Shown: positions 39,207 through 48,303 of the stretch, one piece after another
Position numbering within the stretch: the stretch's first letter is position 1
Layout of the letters: every line of letters begins with the position of its first letter
Origin: Candidatus Bostrichicola ureolyticus
GTDB taxonomy: Bacteria > Bacteroidota > Bacteroidia > Flavobacteriales > Blattabacteriaceae
Length of the DNA: 64,000 nt
Reading direction: 5' to 3'
NCBI GenBank assembly: GCA_029851125.1
Contig: CP100319.1
Span: 201,762-265,761, forward strand
Program-made: the position numbers and the translations under genes
The notes under the pieces: model-generated
Databases searched by the model: none
What the model saw: only the letters and a program-made list of their open reading frames with translations
What the model was told of the DNA's origin: nothing

Positions 39207-40685
39207 ATGAAAAATGTAAGAGTTCGGTTTGCTCCTAGTCCAACAGGACCTTTGCATTTAGGAAGTGTTCGAACAGCTTTATATAATTATCTATTTGCCA
39301 AAAAGTATAATGGTAATTTTATTTTACGTATTGAAGATACAGATCAAAATCGTATTATACCTGGTGCTGAAAAATATATTTTAAAAACTTTAAAATGGGC
39401 AGGAATAGAACCCAATGAAGGTTTTAATTATGGTGGTAATTATGGACCTTATCGTCAATCTGAACGGATAAAAATATATAATAAATATGTTAAATACTTA
39501 ATAGAAAAAGGTTATGCTTATTATGCTTTTGATACATATGAAGATCTTGAAAAGATTAGAAAAAATAAACAAGGATTTTCTTATAATGCTAGCATAAGAA
39601 ATAAAATGAATAATTCGTTATGTTTGACTTCAAAAGAAGTTATTAACAATTTTAATAGGGGATTACCTTATGTAATTAGATTTAAAGTTCCCTATTCAGA
39701 AAGTATAAAAATATATGATGATATACATGGAAATATTTCTTTTGAAACTGATAATATTGATGATAAAATTTTAGTAAAATCAAATGGTATAGCAACATAT
39801 CATTTAGCTAATGTTATAGATGATCATCTTATGAAGATATCTAATGTTATTAGGGGAGAAGAATGGTTATCTTCATTACCTTTACATGTACTGTTATATC
39901 GTGCTTTTGACTGGGAACTTCCTAAGTTTGCTCATTTACCTTTAATATTAAATGCTAAAGGAAAAGGCAAACTTAGCAAACGTGATTTAGAAAAATCAAA
40001 TTTTCCAATTTTTCCATTAAAATGGAAAGATAACAAAGGATATAATGAAATAGGTTATTTTCCAGAAGCTTTTATAAATATGCTTGCTTTATTAGGATGG
40101 AATCCAGGTGATAAACAAGAACTTTTTTCATTAAAAGAATTGATTAACAAGTTTTCAATAGAAAAAATAAATAAATCTAGTGCACGTTTTAATATAGATA
40201 AAGCTATATGGTTTAATAAACAATATTTACAATTAAAATCTGTAGAAGAAATTTCATTTTTATTTAGTAAAGAATTAAATAAACGTAAAATATATGTAAG
40301 TGATAATTATATTAAAAAAGTAATAAGTTGTATAATAGAAAGAGTTTCATTTATTAATGAAATTTGGAACCAATCATTTTATTTTTTTCAACCCCCTAAA
40401 GATTATGATATAAAAGTAAATATTAATAACATTTATCATTTAAATAAAATAAAATGTTTAATACAAACAATAGAAAAATTTTACAAAGATTATATAAAAA
40501 CAATTATTATGGAATATATTAGCAATAATAATTTGATTACTAAAAATATAATTCAATTTATACGTTTAGCTTTAGTTGGAAAATTGCAAGGTATTGATAT
40601 TTATTTAATAATGGAAATTATTGGTAAAATAGAAAGTATTAAACGCATAGAATCTCTTATTTTAAAATATAACTTATGCGGATAG
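39207..40685 (+). CDS. gltX: Glutamyl-tRNA synthetase
   Basis: Class I synthetase of 492 residues. HIGH motif PSPTGPLHLGS at about residues 10-20; KMSKS variant KGKLSKRDL near residue 256. The alpha-helical anticodon cage of bacterial GluRS forms the C-terminal third. Whether it also charges tRNA-Gln depends on gatCAB or glnS outside the window. The last 10 bases overlap trmD. Confidence 0.96.
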   Translation: MKNVRVRFAPSPTGPLHLGSVRTALYNYLFAKKYNGNFILRIEDTDQNRIIPGAEKYILKTLKWAGIEPNEGFNYGGNYGPYRQSERIKIYNKYVKYLIEKGYAYYAFDTYEDLEKIRKNKQGFSYNASIRNKMNNSLCLTSKEVINNFNRGLPYVIRFKVPYSESIKIYDDIHGNISFETDNIDDKILVKSNGIATYHLANVIDDHLMKISNVIRGEEWLSSLPLHVLLYRAFDWELPKFAHLPLILNAKGKGKLSKRDLEKSNFPIFPLKWKDNKGYNEIGYFPEAFINMLALLGWNPGDKQELFSLKELINKFSIEKINKSSARFNIDKAIWFNKQYLQLKSVEEISFLFSKELNKRKIYVSDNYIKKVISCIIERVSFINEIWNQSFYFFQPPKDYDIKVNINNIYHLNKIKCLIQTIEKFYKDYIKTIIMEYISNNNLITKNIIQFIRLALVGKLQGIDIYLIMEIIGKIESIKRIESLILKYNLCG

Positions 40686-41335
40686 ATATTATTTCAGTAA
40701 TTCCTAAATTATTTGACGGTCCGTTATCTAATTCTATTATTAAAAGAGCTATAGATAAAGGATTAGTACAAATATATATTCATGATATTCATGAATATGG
40801 TATTGGCAAATATAAACAGATTGATGACTATCCTTATGGAAAAAAAGTAGGAATGGTTATGCGGATAGAACCTATATATAAGTGTATAGAAAAACTAAAG
40901 TCAAAAATAAATTATGATGAAGTAATATTTATGGCTCCTGATGGTAAGCAATTTATACAATCAGATGCTAATCTACTTTCTTTAAAAAAAAATTTAATTA
41001 TACTTTGTGGTCATTATAAAGGAGTTGATCAAAGAGTAAGAGATAATTTAATAACTAGAGAAATTTCTATAGGAAAATATGTTTTATCAGGTGGTGAATT
41101 AGCTGCAGCTGTTATAATTGATGCAATTATCCGACTAATACCAGGTGTATTAGGTAATAAATATTCTGCTTTAACAGATTCATTTCAAAATGAATCTGAC
41201 TCTTTGGAACCTCCTATTTATACTCGTCCATCAATATATAAAGGATGGAAAGTCCCTGAAGTTTTATTATCAGGAGATTTAAAAAAAATAGAATGTTGGA
41301 AAAATGAACAAATTATGAAACGTAATAAATTATAA
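40676..41335 (+). CDS. trmD: tRNA (guanine37-N1) methyltransferase TrmD
   Basis: SPOUT methyltransferase that makes m1G37 and prevents +1 frameshifting. The 219 residues start with MRIDIISVIPKLFDGPLSNSI and contain the trefoil-knot SAM site SIGKYVLSGGELAA near residue 132 and the LEPPIYTRP substrate segment. The start overlaps the gltX end by 10 bases, implying coupled translation. The usual rimM-trmD-rplS neighbourhood is absent. Confidence 0.95.
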   Translation: MRIDIISVIPKLFDGPLSNSIIKRAIDKGLVQIYIHDIHEYGIGKYKQIDDYPYGKKVGMVMRIEPIYKCIEKLKSKINYDEVIFMAPDGKQFIQSDANLLSLKKNLIILCGHYKGVDQRVRDNLITREISIGKYVLSGGELAAAVIIDAIIRLIPGVLGNKYSALTDSFQNESDSLEPPIYTRPSIYKGWKVPEVLLSGDLKKIECWKNEQIMKRNKL

Positions 41336-41351
41336 TTTTGAATTATTGGTG

Positions 41352-41424
41352 TGGTATCTCCCGGAATCGAACCGGGGACACATGGATTTTCAGTCCATTG
41401 CTCTACCAACTGAGCTAAGATACC
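41352..41424 (-). tRNA. tRNA-Phe(GAA)
   Basis: A 73-nt cloverleaf: acceptor GGTATCT / AGATACC with discriminator A, anticodon loop CTGAAAA (anticodon GAA) and T-loop TTCGATT. It lies antisense between trmD and the CorC-like gene. No CCA is encoded. Confidence 0.96.
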
Positions 41425-41507
41425 AAATATTTAAAAATATAAATATTAATTATAATAAAATTGTATAAATAATACTAATTTTAACTAACGTATAATATTT
41501 ATTGTAA

Positions 41508-42764
41508 ATGATATTTTATTATGTATTTATTATAATTTTTACAATATTGATTTCAGCTTTTTTTGCTGGTATTGAAATGGCTTATATTTCTTTTAATCAT
41601 TTAAAAATTGAAATTGAAAAAAATAAAAATAATATTAGATATAAATTATTAAAAAAAATAATACAAGAACCTAAAAGATTTATTGCTACTATGCTTGTAG
41701 GTAATAATATTTCTTTAGTTATATATGGGATATATATGGGCAAACTTATTTTGTTATTTATATCTACAAAATTATATAATGAATATTATTTAGTTGTTTT
41801 ATTTTTGCAAACTTTTTTATCGACAATAATTATTTTAATTACAGCAGAGTTTCTTCCTAAACTAATATTTAATATTTATTCTTATGAATTATTAAAAAAA
41901 TTAATAATACCTACTTATTTTTTTTATAAAATATTTTATCCTATAATAAATTTTATTATGTGGATATCTAATAATATTTTAAAAATATTAGGTTATGAAG
42001 AAAAAAATGAAATAAGAATATTTAATAAAGAAGATTTAAATTTTTTAATATTAGAAAATATTGAAAATGTAAAACAAGAAGAAATTGAATCTGAGGTAAA
42101 ATTTGTTCATAGAGCTTTATTTTTTTCAAAAAAAAAAGCGAGAGAATGTATGATTCCTAGAAAAGAAATGATTACTGCAGAACTAGATAGTTCTCTAGAA
42201 GAAATTAATAGAAAATTTATAGATACAGGTATATCAAAAGTGGTTATATACAAAGAAAATGTAGATAATATAATAGGATATATTCATTTTTTTGAATTAT
42301 TTAAAAAACCTAAAGATATATTATCTATTATTTTACAAGTTGAATTTGTACATATCACTATATCAGCACAAGATATAATGAATATTTTAATAAAAAAAAG
42401 AAAAAGTATAGCAATTGTATTAGATGAATATGGAGGGACAGCAGGACTTATTACAATTGAGGATCTTATTGAAGAAATAATTGGAAATATAGAAGATGAA
42501 CATGATAAAATTAAATTAATTGATAAAAAAATAGGTTTTAATAAATTTATATTTTCTGGTAGGTTAGAAATTGATTTTATTAATGATAAATATAAATTAA
42601 ATATTCCAAAATCTGAATATTATAAAACAATTGGAGGTTTGATAATGTTTTATTCTGGAAATATTCCTAAGGAAGGAGAAATATTAATTTTAAATGAATT
42701 TTCAATAGAAATTAAAAAAGTATCTATAAATAGAATTGAAGAAGTATATCTAAAAAAAATGTAG
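41508..42764 (+). CDS. Membrane protein with DUF21, CBS pair and CorC/HlyC domain
   Basis: A 418-residue protein of the CNNM/hemolysin-C family. DUF21 with about three to four membrane helices fills residues 1-170, a CBS pair follows (about 205-320, with DEYGGTAGLITIEDLIEEI at its end), and a CorC_HlyC domain closes the protein. In Bacteroidota such proteins are annotated as hemolysin-like, GldE or magnesium/cobalt transporters; which applies cannot be decided from this window. The old haemolysin label should not be read as toxicity. Its stop abuts the antisense tRNA-Arg with no gap. Confidence 0.85.
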   Translation: MIFYYVFIIIFTILISAFFAGIEMAYISFNHLKIEIEKNKNNIRYKLLKKIIQEPKRFIATMLVGNNISLVIYGIYMGKLILLFISTKLYNEYYLVVLFLQTFLSTIIILITAEFLPKLIFNIYSYELLKKLIIPTYFFYKIFYPIINFIMWISNNILKILGYEEKNEIRIFNKEDLNFLILENIENVKQEEIESEVKFVHRALFFSKKKARECMIPRKEMITAELDSSLEEINRKFIDTGISKVVIYKENVDNIIGYIHFFELFKKPKDILSIILQVEFVHITISAQDIMNILIKKRKSIAIVLDEYGGTAGLITIEDLIEEIIGNIEDEHDKIKLIDKKIGFNKFIFSGRLEIDFINDKYKLNIPKSEYYKTIGGLIMFYSGNIPKEGEILILNEFSIEIKKVSINRIEEVYLKKM

Positions 42765-42836
42765 TGACCCCGGAGGGATTTGAACCCACATCATAGGAAT
42801 CGGAATCCTATATTCTATCCATTGAAATACGAGGTC
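42765..42836 (-). tRNA. tRNA-Arg(CCG)
   Basis: A 72-nt cloverleaf: acceptor GACCTCG / CGGGGTC with discriminator A, anticodon loop TTCCGAT (anticodon CCG) and T-loop TTCAAAT. Its 5' 22 bases are also the last codons and stop of pth on the same strand. No CCA is encoded. Confidence 0.95.
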
Positions 42837-43402
42837 TTATTATTAAATAAATTCATTGTTTTTTGTAATCCAAATATTCCAAATGATAATGCAGCTTCTG
42901 CTGCTATATTAATTGGGTGTTTAATTTTATCTAATTCTTCTTTTGTCCATTTTCCTAATACATAATTATTTTTTTCACCTTTATAGAAATTATTTCCAAT
43001 ACCAAAACGTAATCGTGCATAATTAGAGGTTTTTAATTCATCTTCAATATTTTTTAAACCATTATGTCCACCATTACTTCCTTTGCTTCTTATACGTAAA
43101 ATTCCTAAAGATAAATTAATATCATCAGTAATAACAATAATATTATTTATTTGTATATTTTCTTTATTAATCCAATATTTTATTGATATACCACTACAAT
43201 TCATATACAAAGATGGTTTTAATAAAAAAAAATAATTTTGTTTGTAACAAGATTTAGCAATATATCCTAATTTTTCATTTTTTAAACTAAATGATGGGTA
43301 ATTTTTTATAATTTCATCTATTATTAAAAATCCTATATTATGACGAGTTTTTTGATATTGTTTTCCTATATTTCCTAATCCTATTATTAATATTTTTTTC
43401 AT
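42815..43402 (-). CDS. pth: Peptidyl-tRNA hydrolase
   Basis: Frees tRNA from prematurely released peptidyl-tRNA. The 195-residue length is typical. N-terminal IIGLGNIGKQY, catalytic His21 in KTRHNIGF, and the DDINLSLGILRIRSKGSNGGHNGL-type segment (residues 92-115) are intact. The final seven codons and the TAG stop lie inside the co-oriented tRNA-Arg(CCG), ending in the D-loop. Divergent from asd with a 25-base spacer. Confidence 0.95.
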   Translation of the reverse strand: MKKILIIGLGNIGKQYQKTRHNIGFLIIDEIIKNYPSFSLKNEKLGYIAKSCYKQNYFFLLKPSLYMNCSGISIKYWINKENIQINNIIVITDDINLSLGILRIRSKGSNGGHNGLKNIEDELKTSNYARLRFGIGNNFYKGEKNNYVLGKWTKEELDKIKHPINIAAEAALSFGIFGLQKTMNLFNNKTSYFNG

Positions 43403-43427
43403 ATAATTGATTATTTAACATAAAATT

Positions 43428-44426
43428 ATGAAATTAGCTATAATAGGTGTTACAGGAATGGTAGGTAGTGTAATGCTTAAAGTATTAGAAGAACGTAATT
43501 TTACTATTAGTAAATTAATTCCAGTAGCTTCACAAAATTCATTAGGAAAGGAAATTGATTTTAGAGGAAAAAAATATAAAATTATTGATATAAAACAAGC
43601 TATTAAGCTAAATCCTAATATTGCTTTATTTTCAGCTGGAGAAATTGTTTCTAAATTATGGGCACCTAAATTTGCTAAATTAGGAACTACTGTAATTGAT
43701 AATTCTTCAGCTTGGAGGATGGATCCTACAAAAAAACTTATTGTTCCTGAAATAAATGCTAATCTTTTATCTAAAGATGATAAAATTATTGCTAATCCAA
43801 ATTGTTCTACTATACAATTAGTTATGGTATTGGCTCCATTACACAATCATTATGGTATAAAACGTGTTATTATATCTACTTATCAATCAGTAACAGGAAC
43901 AGGAAAAAAAGCTGTAGATCAACTTAAAGGTGAATCACAAAAAATACAAGTTAAAAAAATTTATCCACATCCTATTTATAATAATGTTTTACCTCATTGT
44001 GATAGATTTGAAAAATCTGGATACACTAAAGAAGAAATAAAAATTATGCAAGAATCTAAAAAAATATTATTATCAAATAATATTGCTATAACTGCAACTG
44101 CAGTACGTGTGCCAGTTTTAGGGGGACATTCTGAAAGTGTAAATATTAGTTTTGTTAAAAAAATAAGTTTTAATAAAATATTGAAAATATTGAAAAATAC
44201 ATCAGGTGTAATTATTCAAGATTGTCCCGAAAATAATTTATATCCAATGCCTTTATATGTTAAAGGTAAAGATGAAGTATTTGTTGGACGTATTAGAAAA
44301 GATTTATCACATTACAATTCAATCAACCTATGGATTGTAGCTGATAATTTACGTAAAGGAGCTGCTACTAATGCTATACAAATAGCAGAATTTTTAATAA
44401 AAAATGGGTATTATGAGAATATCTAA
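43428..44426 (+). CDS. asd: Aspartate-semialdehyde dehydrogenase
   Basis: NADPH-dependent enzyme that makes the branch-point precursor of lysine, diaminopimelate, threonine and methionine. The 332 residues have the N-terminal Rossmann motif IIGVTGMVGSVML, catalytic Cys126 in ANPNCSTIQL and the substrate-binding region GGHSESVNI near residue 228. It pairs with lysA (17257-18471). It overlaps the following methyltransferase gene. Confidence 0.96.
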   Translation: MKLAIIGVTGMVGSVMLKVLEERNFTISKLIPVASQNSLGKEIDFRGKKYKIIDIKQAIKLNPNIALFSAGEIVSKLWAPKFAKLGTTVIDNSSAWRMDPTKKLIVPEINANLLSKDDKIIANPNCSTIQLVMVLAPLHNHYGIKRVIISTYQSVTGTGKKAVDQLKGESQKIQVKKIYPHPIYNNVLPHCDRFEKSGYTKEEIKIMQESKKILLSNNIAITATAVRVPVLGGHSESVNISFVKKISFNKILKILKNTSGVIIQDCPENNLYPMPLYVKGKDEVFVGRIRKDLSHYNSINLWIVADNLRKGAATNAIQIAEFLIKNGYYENI

Positions 44427-45189
44427 TTCTAAAATAAAAACATTATTAGCTATTCAAAAAAAATCTAAAATACGTAATGAAAAAAAAATTTTCCTTATAG
44501 AAGGTATAAAAGAAATAAAAATGGCTCTTAATGGAGGATATATACCTGAAGAAGCTTTTATATGTACAGAATTATATAATAATAATAATATTTTAAGTTT
44601 TTTTAAAAAAAAAACATTTATTAGTAGAAAAATATTTACTAAACTTGTATATCGTGATAATAGTGGGGGTATTATTGCTATTTTTAAACAAAAAAAATTT
44701 TGTTCTTTAGAACAAATACAATTATCTCAAAATCCACTTATTCTAGTTATAGAAAAAGTTGAAAAACCAGGTAATATAGGTGCAATTTTTCGTACAGCTG
44801 ATGCAGCCTCTGTTGATGCAGTAATTTTAGATAAAAAAATAGATTTATATAATCCTAATATAATACGATCAAGTTTAGGAAGTATATTTACTATAAATAT
44901 AATAAAAGAAACATTTAATAATAAAATATTTCGTTGGTTTAAAAATAAAAATATAAAAATAATAGCTACATGTTTAAAATCATATGCAAAAAATATATAT
45001 AAAACTGATTTATCTAGATCAATAGCTCTAATAATAGGGACTGAAACTATTGGACTATCAAAAATATGGTTAAAAAATGCTTATAAAATAGTTAAAATAC
45101 CCATGTATGGTAGTATTGATTCACTAAATGTAAGTAATGCAACAGCTATTATTACTTTTGAAGCTATTAGACAACGTTTATATAATTAA
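44413..45189 (+). CDS. TrmH/SpoU-family RNA 2'-O-methyltransferase
   Basis: SPOUT enzyme of 258 residues from ATG 44413 (an in-frame ATG at 44404 would add three). An N-terminal L30e-like substrate-binding domain includes KIFLIEGIKEIKMAL. The catalytic motifs are EKPGNIGAIFRTADA, IIGTETIGLSK and PMYGSIDSLNVSNATAI. The target (23S rRNA or tRNA) cannot be set from sequence alone. The start overlaps asd and the stop overlaps the frame-corrected convergent rnhA by 3 bases. Confidence 0.9.
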   Translation: MRISNSKIKTLLAIQKKSKIRNEKKIFLIEGIKEIKMALNGGYIPEEAFICTELYNNNNILSFFKKKTFISRKIFTKLVYRDNSGGIIAIFKQKKFCSLEQIQLSQNPLILVIEKVEKPGNIGAIFRTADAASVDAVILDKKIDLYNPNIIRSSLGSIFTINIIKETFNNKIFRWFKNKNIKIIATCLKSYAKNIYKTDLSRSIALIIGTETIGLSKIWLKNAYKIVKIPMYGSIDSLNVSNATAIITFEAIRQRLYN

Positions 45190-45667
45190 TTTATATATCC
45201 ATAATCAATTTTTAAATATTTGTTTTTAACAGAAAATTGTTTAGCTAATTTATCACAATATTTATTATATAATAAATAATGTCCTTTTATCCATTTAAAT
45301 AAAATAAATGTATGTTTACGATAAATAATTAATAAACGTTTCCATAAATCAGAATTTTTTTTTTTAAAAAATTATTTTTTTCCCAAGAAAAAACCCATTT
45401 TTTTTCTATAGCATCAACTATATATTTTGAATCTGTGAAAATAATAATTTTTTTGTTATTTGTTTTTTTTACTATTTCTAATGCTAGAATAACTGCTGTT
45501 AATTCCATTCTATTATTTGTAGTATAATTGAAACCTCCTGAAAATTCTTTTTTATAAAAAGTTCCAAAATTATTATATAATATAATTATGCCATACCCTC
45601 CAGGGCCAGGATTTATCTTAGCAGATCCATCTGTATATATATGTATTTCATTTTGATTTAAATTCAT
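45186..45667 (-). CDS. rnhA: Ribonuclease HI, frameshifted at a poly(A) tract
   Basis: Cuts RNA in RNA-DNA hybrids. The N-terminal frame carries YTDGSA, NRMELTAV and FTDSKYIVDAI (three of the four catalytic acids) but after WEKNNFLKKK it shifts and stops at 45329. The break is at eleven T on the plus strand (45355-45365). With one more A in the coding strand the frame continues as NSDLWKRLLIIYRKHT, then WIKGHYLLYN and KYCDKLA with the fourth catalytic Asp, to a TAA at 45186-45188. The corrected protein has 160 residues, normal for the family. The start overlaps plsC by 20 bases. Confidence 0.9.
45355..45365 (-). other. A11 slippage site in rnhA
   Basis: Coding-strand run of eleven A, preceded by TTTTTT. 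Twelve would keep rnhA in frame. The context is strikingly like the A10 tract in alaS, also T6 followed by A-run and also one A short. Confidence 0.85.
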
Positions 45668-46460
45668 AATTTTTTTTAAATTTTATTAATTGATAATAAA
45701 TCATATTAAAACATTTTTTTTTTAATTTATTTTTATATTTAATATTTAAATTTTTTGTAATGATAATTTTATGTTGTTTTACACGTATATTTCCAGGTTT
45801 ACCAATAGTAAAAAAATTATTAAAAAAATTTTTAAAAAAATTATAAGGAAATTTATGTTTAAGATCTGCTATAGTAAATGCTAATATAGGTTTTCCTGTT
45901 TTTATAGCAATAGAAAAAGCTCCATTTTTAAATGGCAATAATAAAATATTTTTATTATTGTTAATACAACCTTCAGGAAAAATGCAAATACTTTTACCAT
46001 CCATTATTTTATTTTTTATTTCTTCAAATACTTTTCTATTTTTAGTACGTTTTACTAAAATATTGCATTTTTTGTATATATATCCAAATATAGGAATTTT
46101 TACTAATTCATATTTACCTACAAATATTACAATATTTTTTTTAAAAATTGAATATATTAACATTATATCCAGAATAGAAACATGATTACTTATAACAATA
46201 TAAGATTCATTTTTTTTTATTAATTCTTTATATTTTTTTATTAAAGTATATCTAAATCCCATTAAGAAAAGATTGCATTGTCCCCAAAAACTATGAAACA
46301 AATAAGCAATATAATAATATTTTTTACTAAAAATAAATGGTATAGATATACATCCTAATAATGGAATTAATATTATATTAATAAATATAAACCATATTCT
46401 CCATAATATGGATAATATTATTATAAATATTTTATATATAAAGCTAAAAAAAAATTTCAT
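45648..46460 (-). CDS. plsC: 1-acyl-sn-glycerol-3-phosphate acyltransferase
   Basis: Adds the second acyl chain in phosphatidic acid synthesis. The 270-residue protein has N-terminal membrane helices, the HX4D motif in SNHVSILDIML near residue 93 and FPEGCINN near residue 160. Downstream rnhA starts inside its last codons. Confidence 0.92.
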   Translation of the reverse strand: MKFFFSFIYKIFIIILSILWRIWFIFINIILIPLLGCISIPFIFSKKYYYIAYLFHSFWGQCNLFLMGFRYTLIKKYKELIKKNESYIVISNHVSILDIMLIYSIFKKNIVIFVGKYELVKIPIFGYIYKKCNILVKRTKNRKVFEEIKNKIMDGKSICIFPEGCINNNKNILLLPFKNGAFSIAIKTGKPILAFTIADLKHKFPYNFFKNFFNNFFTIGKPGNIRVKQHKIIITKNLNIKYKNKLKKKCFNMIYYQLIKFKKNYEFKSK

Positions 46461-46470
46461 ATATTTTTTT

Positions 46471-47256
46471 TTATAATTTTTTGTTATAAACTAATGATAC
46501 TATAAAGACACTTATTTGATACAACAATATAATAGGAATTAAAGCAACAATTGTATTGATAATATCTCCTGGAGTTATTGCAGAAGCAATAATTAAAATT
46601 AATAAAATTGCATGTTTTCTATAATTATGTAATAAATTAGGTGTAATTAATCCTAATTTGGTTAACACAAATGCACAAATAGGAAATAAAAATACTATTC
46701 CCATATAAAATGTAGATATTATTATTGTAAATATATAATCAGATAAATCAAATACATTTTGTGGTATATTACTAATTTTAAAATTATCACCAAATTGTAA
46801 TATCATAGGAGATAATAAAAAATATCCAAAAAAAATACCTAAAATAAATAATATATAAGAAATAATAGTAATTATTCTATAAAATTTTTGTTCTTTTATT
46901 GTTAGTCCTGGTTTAATAAACATCCATAATTCATAACAAATATATGGAAATGATATTATAAAACCTCCAATTATACATACAGATATATATATATTAAATT
47001 GACCTAAAATTTTTCTATTTTGTATTTTAAAATTTGGTGAAAAATCTACGTTATCACAAAAAAAATTGCCTATTTTTTTAAAAAAACGATATGTAATAAA
47101 ATTATTTTTAATTGGTCCAAAAATAATTTTATCAAAAATTATTTCTTTATTAAACATTAAAATTATTCCTGATAAAATTATACTACATAAACTACGAATA
47201 ATATGTTTTCTTAATATTTTTATATGACCTATAAAAGGTAATTTTGAATCTGTCAT
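46471..47256 (-). CDS. tatC: Sec-independent translocase subunit TatC
   Basis: Receptor for twin-arginine signal peptides. The 261 residues hold six predicted membrane helices. The conserved N-terminal cytoplasmic motif appears as HIKILRKHIIRS, and the loop after helix 2 as FPYICYELWMFIKPGLTIKEQK with the conserved Glu. tatA is at 9180-9467; no tatB is seen, as usual in Bacteroidota. It is followed 10 bases later by plsC and is divergent from ychF. Confidence 0.94.
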   Translation of the reverse strand: MTDSKLPFIGHIKILRKHIIRSLCSIILSGIILMFNKEIIFDKIIFGPIKNNFITYRFFKKIGNFFCDNVDFSPNFKIQNRKILGQFNIYISVCIIGGFIISFPYICYELWMFIKPGLTIKEQKFYRIITIISYILFILGIFFGYFLLSPMILQFGDNFKISNIPQNVFDLSDYIFTIIISTFYMGIVFLFPICAFVLTKLGLITPNLLHNYRKHAILLILIIASAITPGDIINTIVALIPIILLYQISVFIVSLVYNKKL

Positions 47257-47265
47257 ATAATTAAA

Positions 47266-47294
47266 ATTAATATATTATTAATTATAATATTAAT
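47266..47294. repeat. Inverted repeat in the tatC / ychF divergent spacer
   Basis: ATTAATAT and ATATTAAT, 8-base arms 13 bases apart in a 42-base spacer. Weak on its own because the DNA is almost purely A and T here. Confidence 0.3.
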
Positions 47295-47298
47295 ATAG

Positions 47299-48300
47299 AT
47301 GAAATGTGGTATTATTGGATTGCCTAATGTAGGCAAATCAACTCTTTTTAATTGTATATCAAATTTTAAAGTACCCTCATATAATTTTCCATTTTGTACA
47401 ATTAAACCTAATATAAGTAGTGTTCAAGTACCTGATAAACGATTAAATCAATTAAAATTATTAATTAATCCTAAACAAGTAGTACCAGCTGTATTAGAAA
47501 TTTTAGATATTGCTGGGTTAGTTAAAGGTGCTCATAAAGGAGAAGGTTTAGGAAATCAATTTTTAGCTAATATTCGTGAAACACAAGCTATTATTCATGT
47601 TTTACGTTGTTTTAAAGATGAAAATATAATTCATATTGAAGGTAATGTTAATCCTATACGAGATAAAGAAATAATTGATTTGGAATTACAACTAAAAGAT
47701 ATAGAAACATTAGAAAAATTTTTAACAAAAAAAAATCAAATAAATCAAATAATAGAATTATTAAGAAGAATATTAAAAATTCTAAATTTAGGTAAAAATG
47801 TTAGAAATATTCCATTATCAAATAATGAAATTCAATTATTAATTAATAATAATATACAATTATTAACTGCTAAACCTATAATATATGTTTGTAATGCAGA
47901 TAAATCAATAAATATTGATTTAATTAAAAAATTAGAAGAAGAAAAAACACAAATTTTAATATTAAATGCTAAATCAAATGAAAAATCAAATGAAAAAGAA
48001 ACTATAATAACTAAATTAATTACTTCTATTTATTATTTATTAAATATTAAAACATTTTTTACTGTTGGTAAAAAAGAAATACGTGCTTGGACTATTGATA
48101 AATATTGTACAGCTTTAGAAGCTTCTTCAGTAATTCATACTGATTTTAAAAAATATTTTATTCGTGCTGAAATTATACATTATGATGATTTTATTAAATA
48201 TGGTTCTTATAATAAAGCAAAAGAAGTAGGTAAAGTATATTTAGAAGGAAAAAATTATCTTATTAAAGATGGTGATATTATTAATTTTAAACATACATAA
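47299..48300 (+). CDS. ychF: Ribosome-binding ATPase YchF/OLA1
   Basis: Obg-family P-loop protein that prefers ATP. Walker A GLPNVGKSTLFN is at residues 7-18; the TGS-like C-terminal domain (VGKKEIRAWTIDKY through EGKNYLIKDGDIINF) is intact. At 333 residues it is about 30 short of the usual 363. The shortfall lies between the NADK motif region and KLITSIYYLL, where relatives have a longer segment; here two 12-bp direct repeats (47971-47994) encode KSNEKSNE. Confidence 0.95.
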   Translation: MKCGIIGLPNVGKSTLFNCISNFKVPSYNFPFCTIKPNISSVQVPDKRLNQLKLLINPKQVVPAVLEILDIAGLVKGAHKGEGLGNQFLANIRETQAIIHVLRCFKDENIIHIEGNVNPIRDKEIIDLELQLKDIETLEKFLTKKNQINQIIELLRRILKILNLGKNVRNIPLSNNEIQLLINNNIQLLTAKPIIYVCNADKSINIDLIKKLEEEKTQILILNAKSNEKSNEKETIITKLITSIYYLLNIKTFFTVGKKEIRAWTIDKYCTALEASSVIHTDFKKYFIRAEIIHYDDFIKYGSYNKAKEVGKVYLEGKNYLIKDGDIINFKHT

Positions 48301-48303
48301 TGT

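Noticed and set aside
41218-41409. Minus-strand open frame of 63 codons starting MVEQWTENPCVPGSIPG
   Set aside because: It is tRNA-Phe sequence followed by antisense trmD.
41508-42764. A haemolysin or toxin
   Set aside because: The name is historical; the DUF21/CBS/CorC layout indicates an ion-related membrane protein.
42780-42965. Plus-strand open frame over the pth end and tRNA-Arg
   Set aside because: Antisense to a conserved gene and a tRNA, with no family features.
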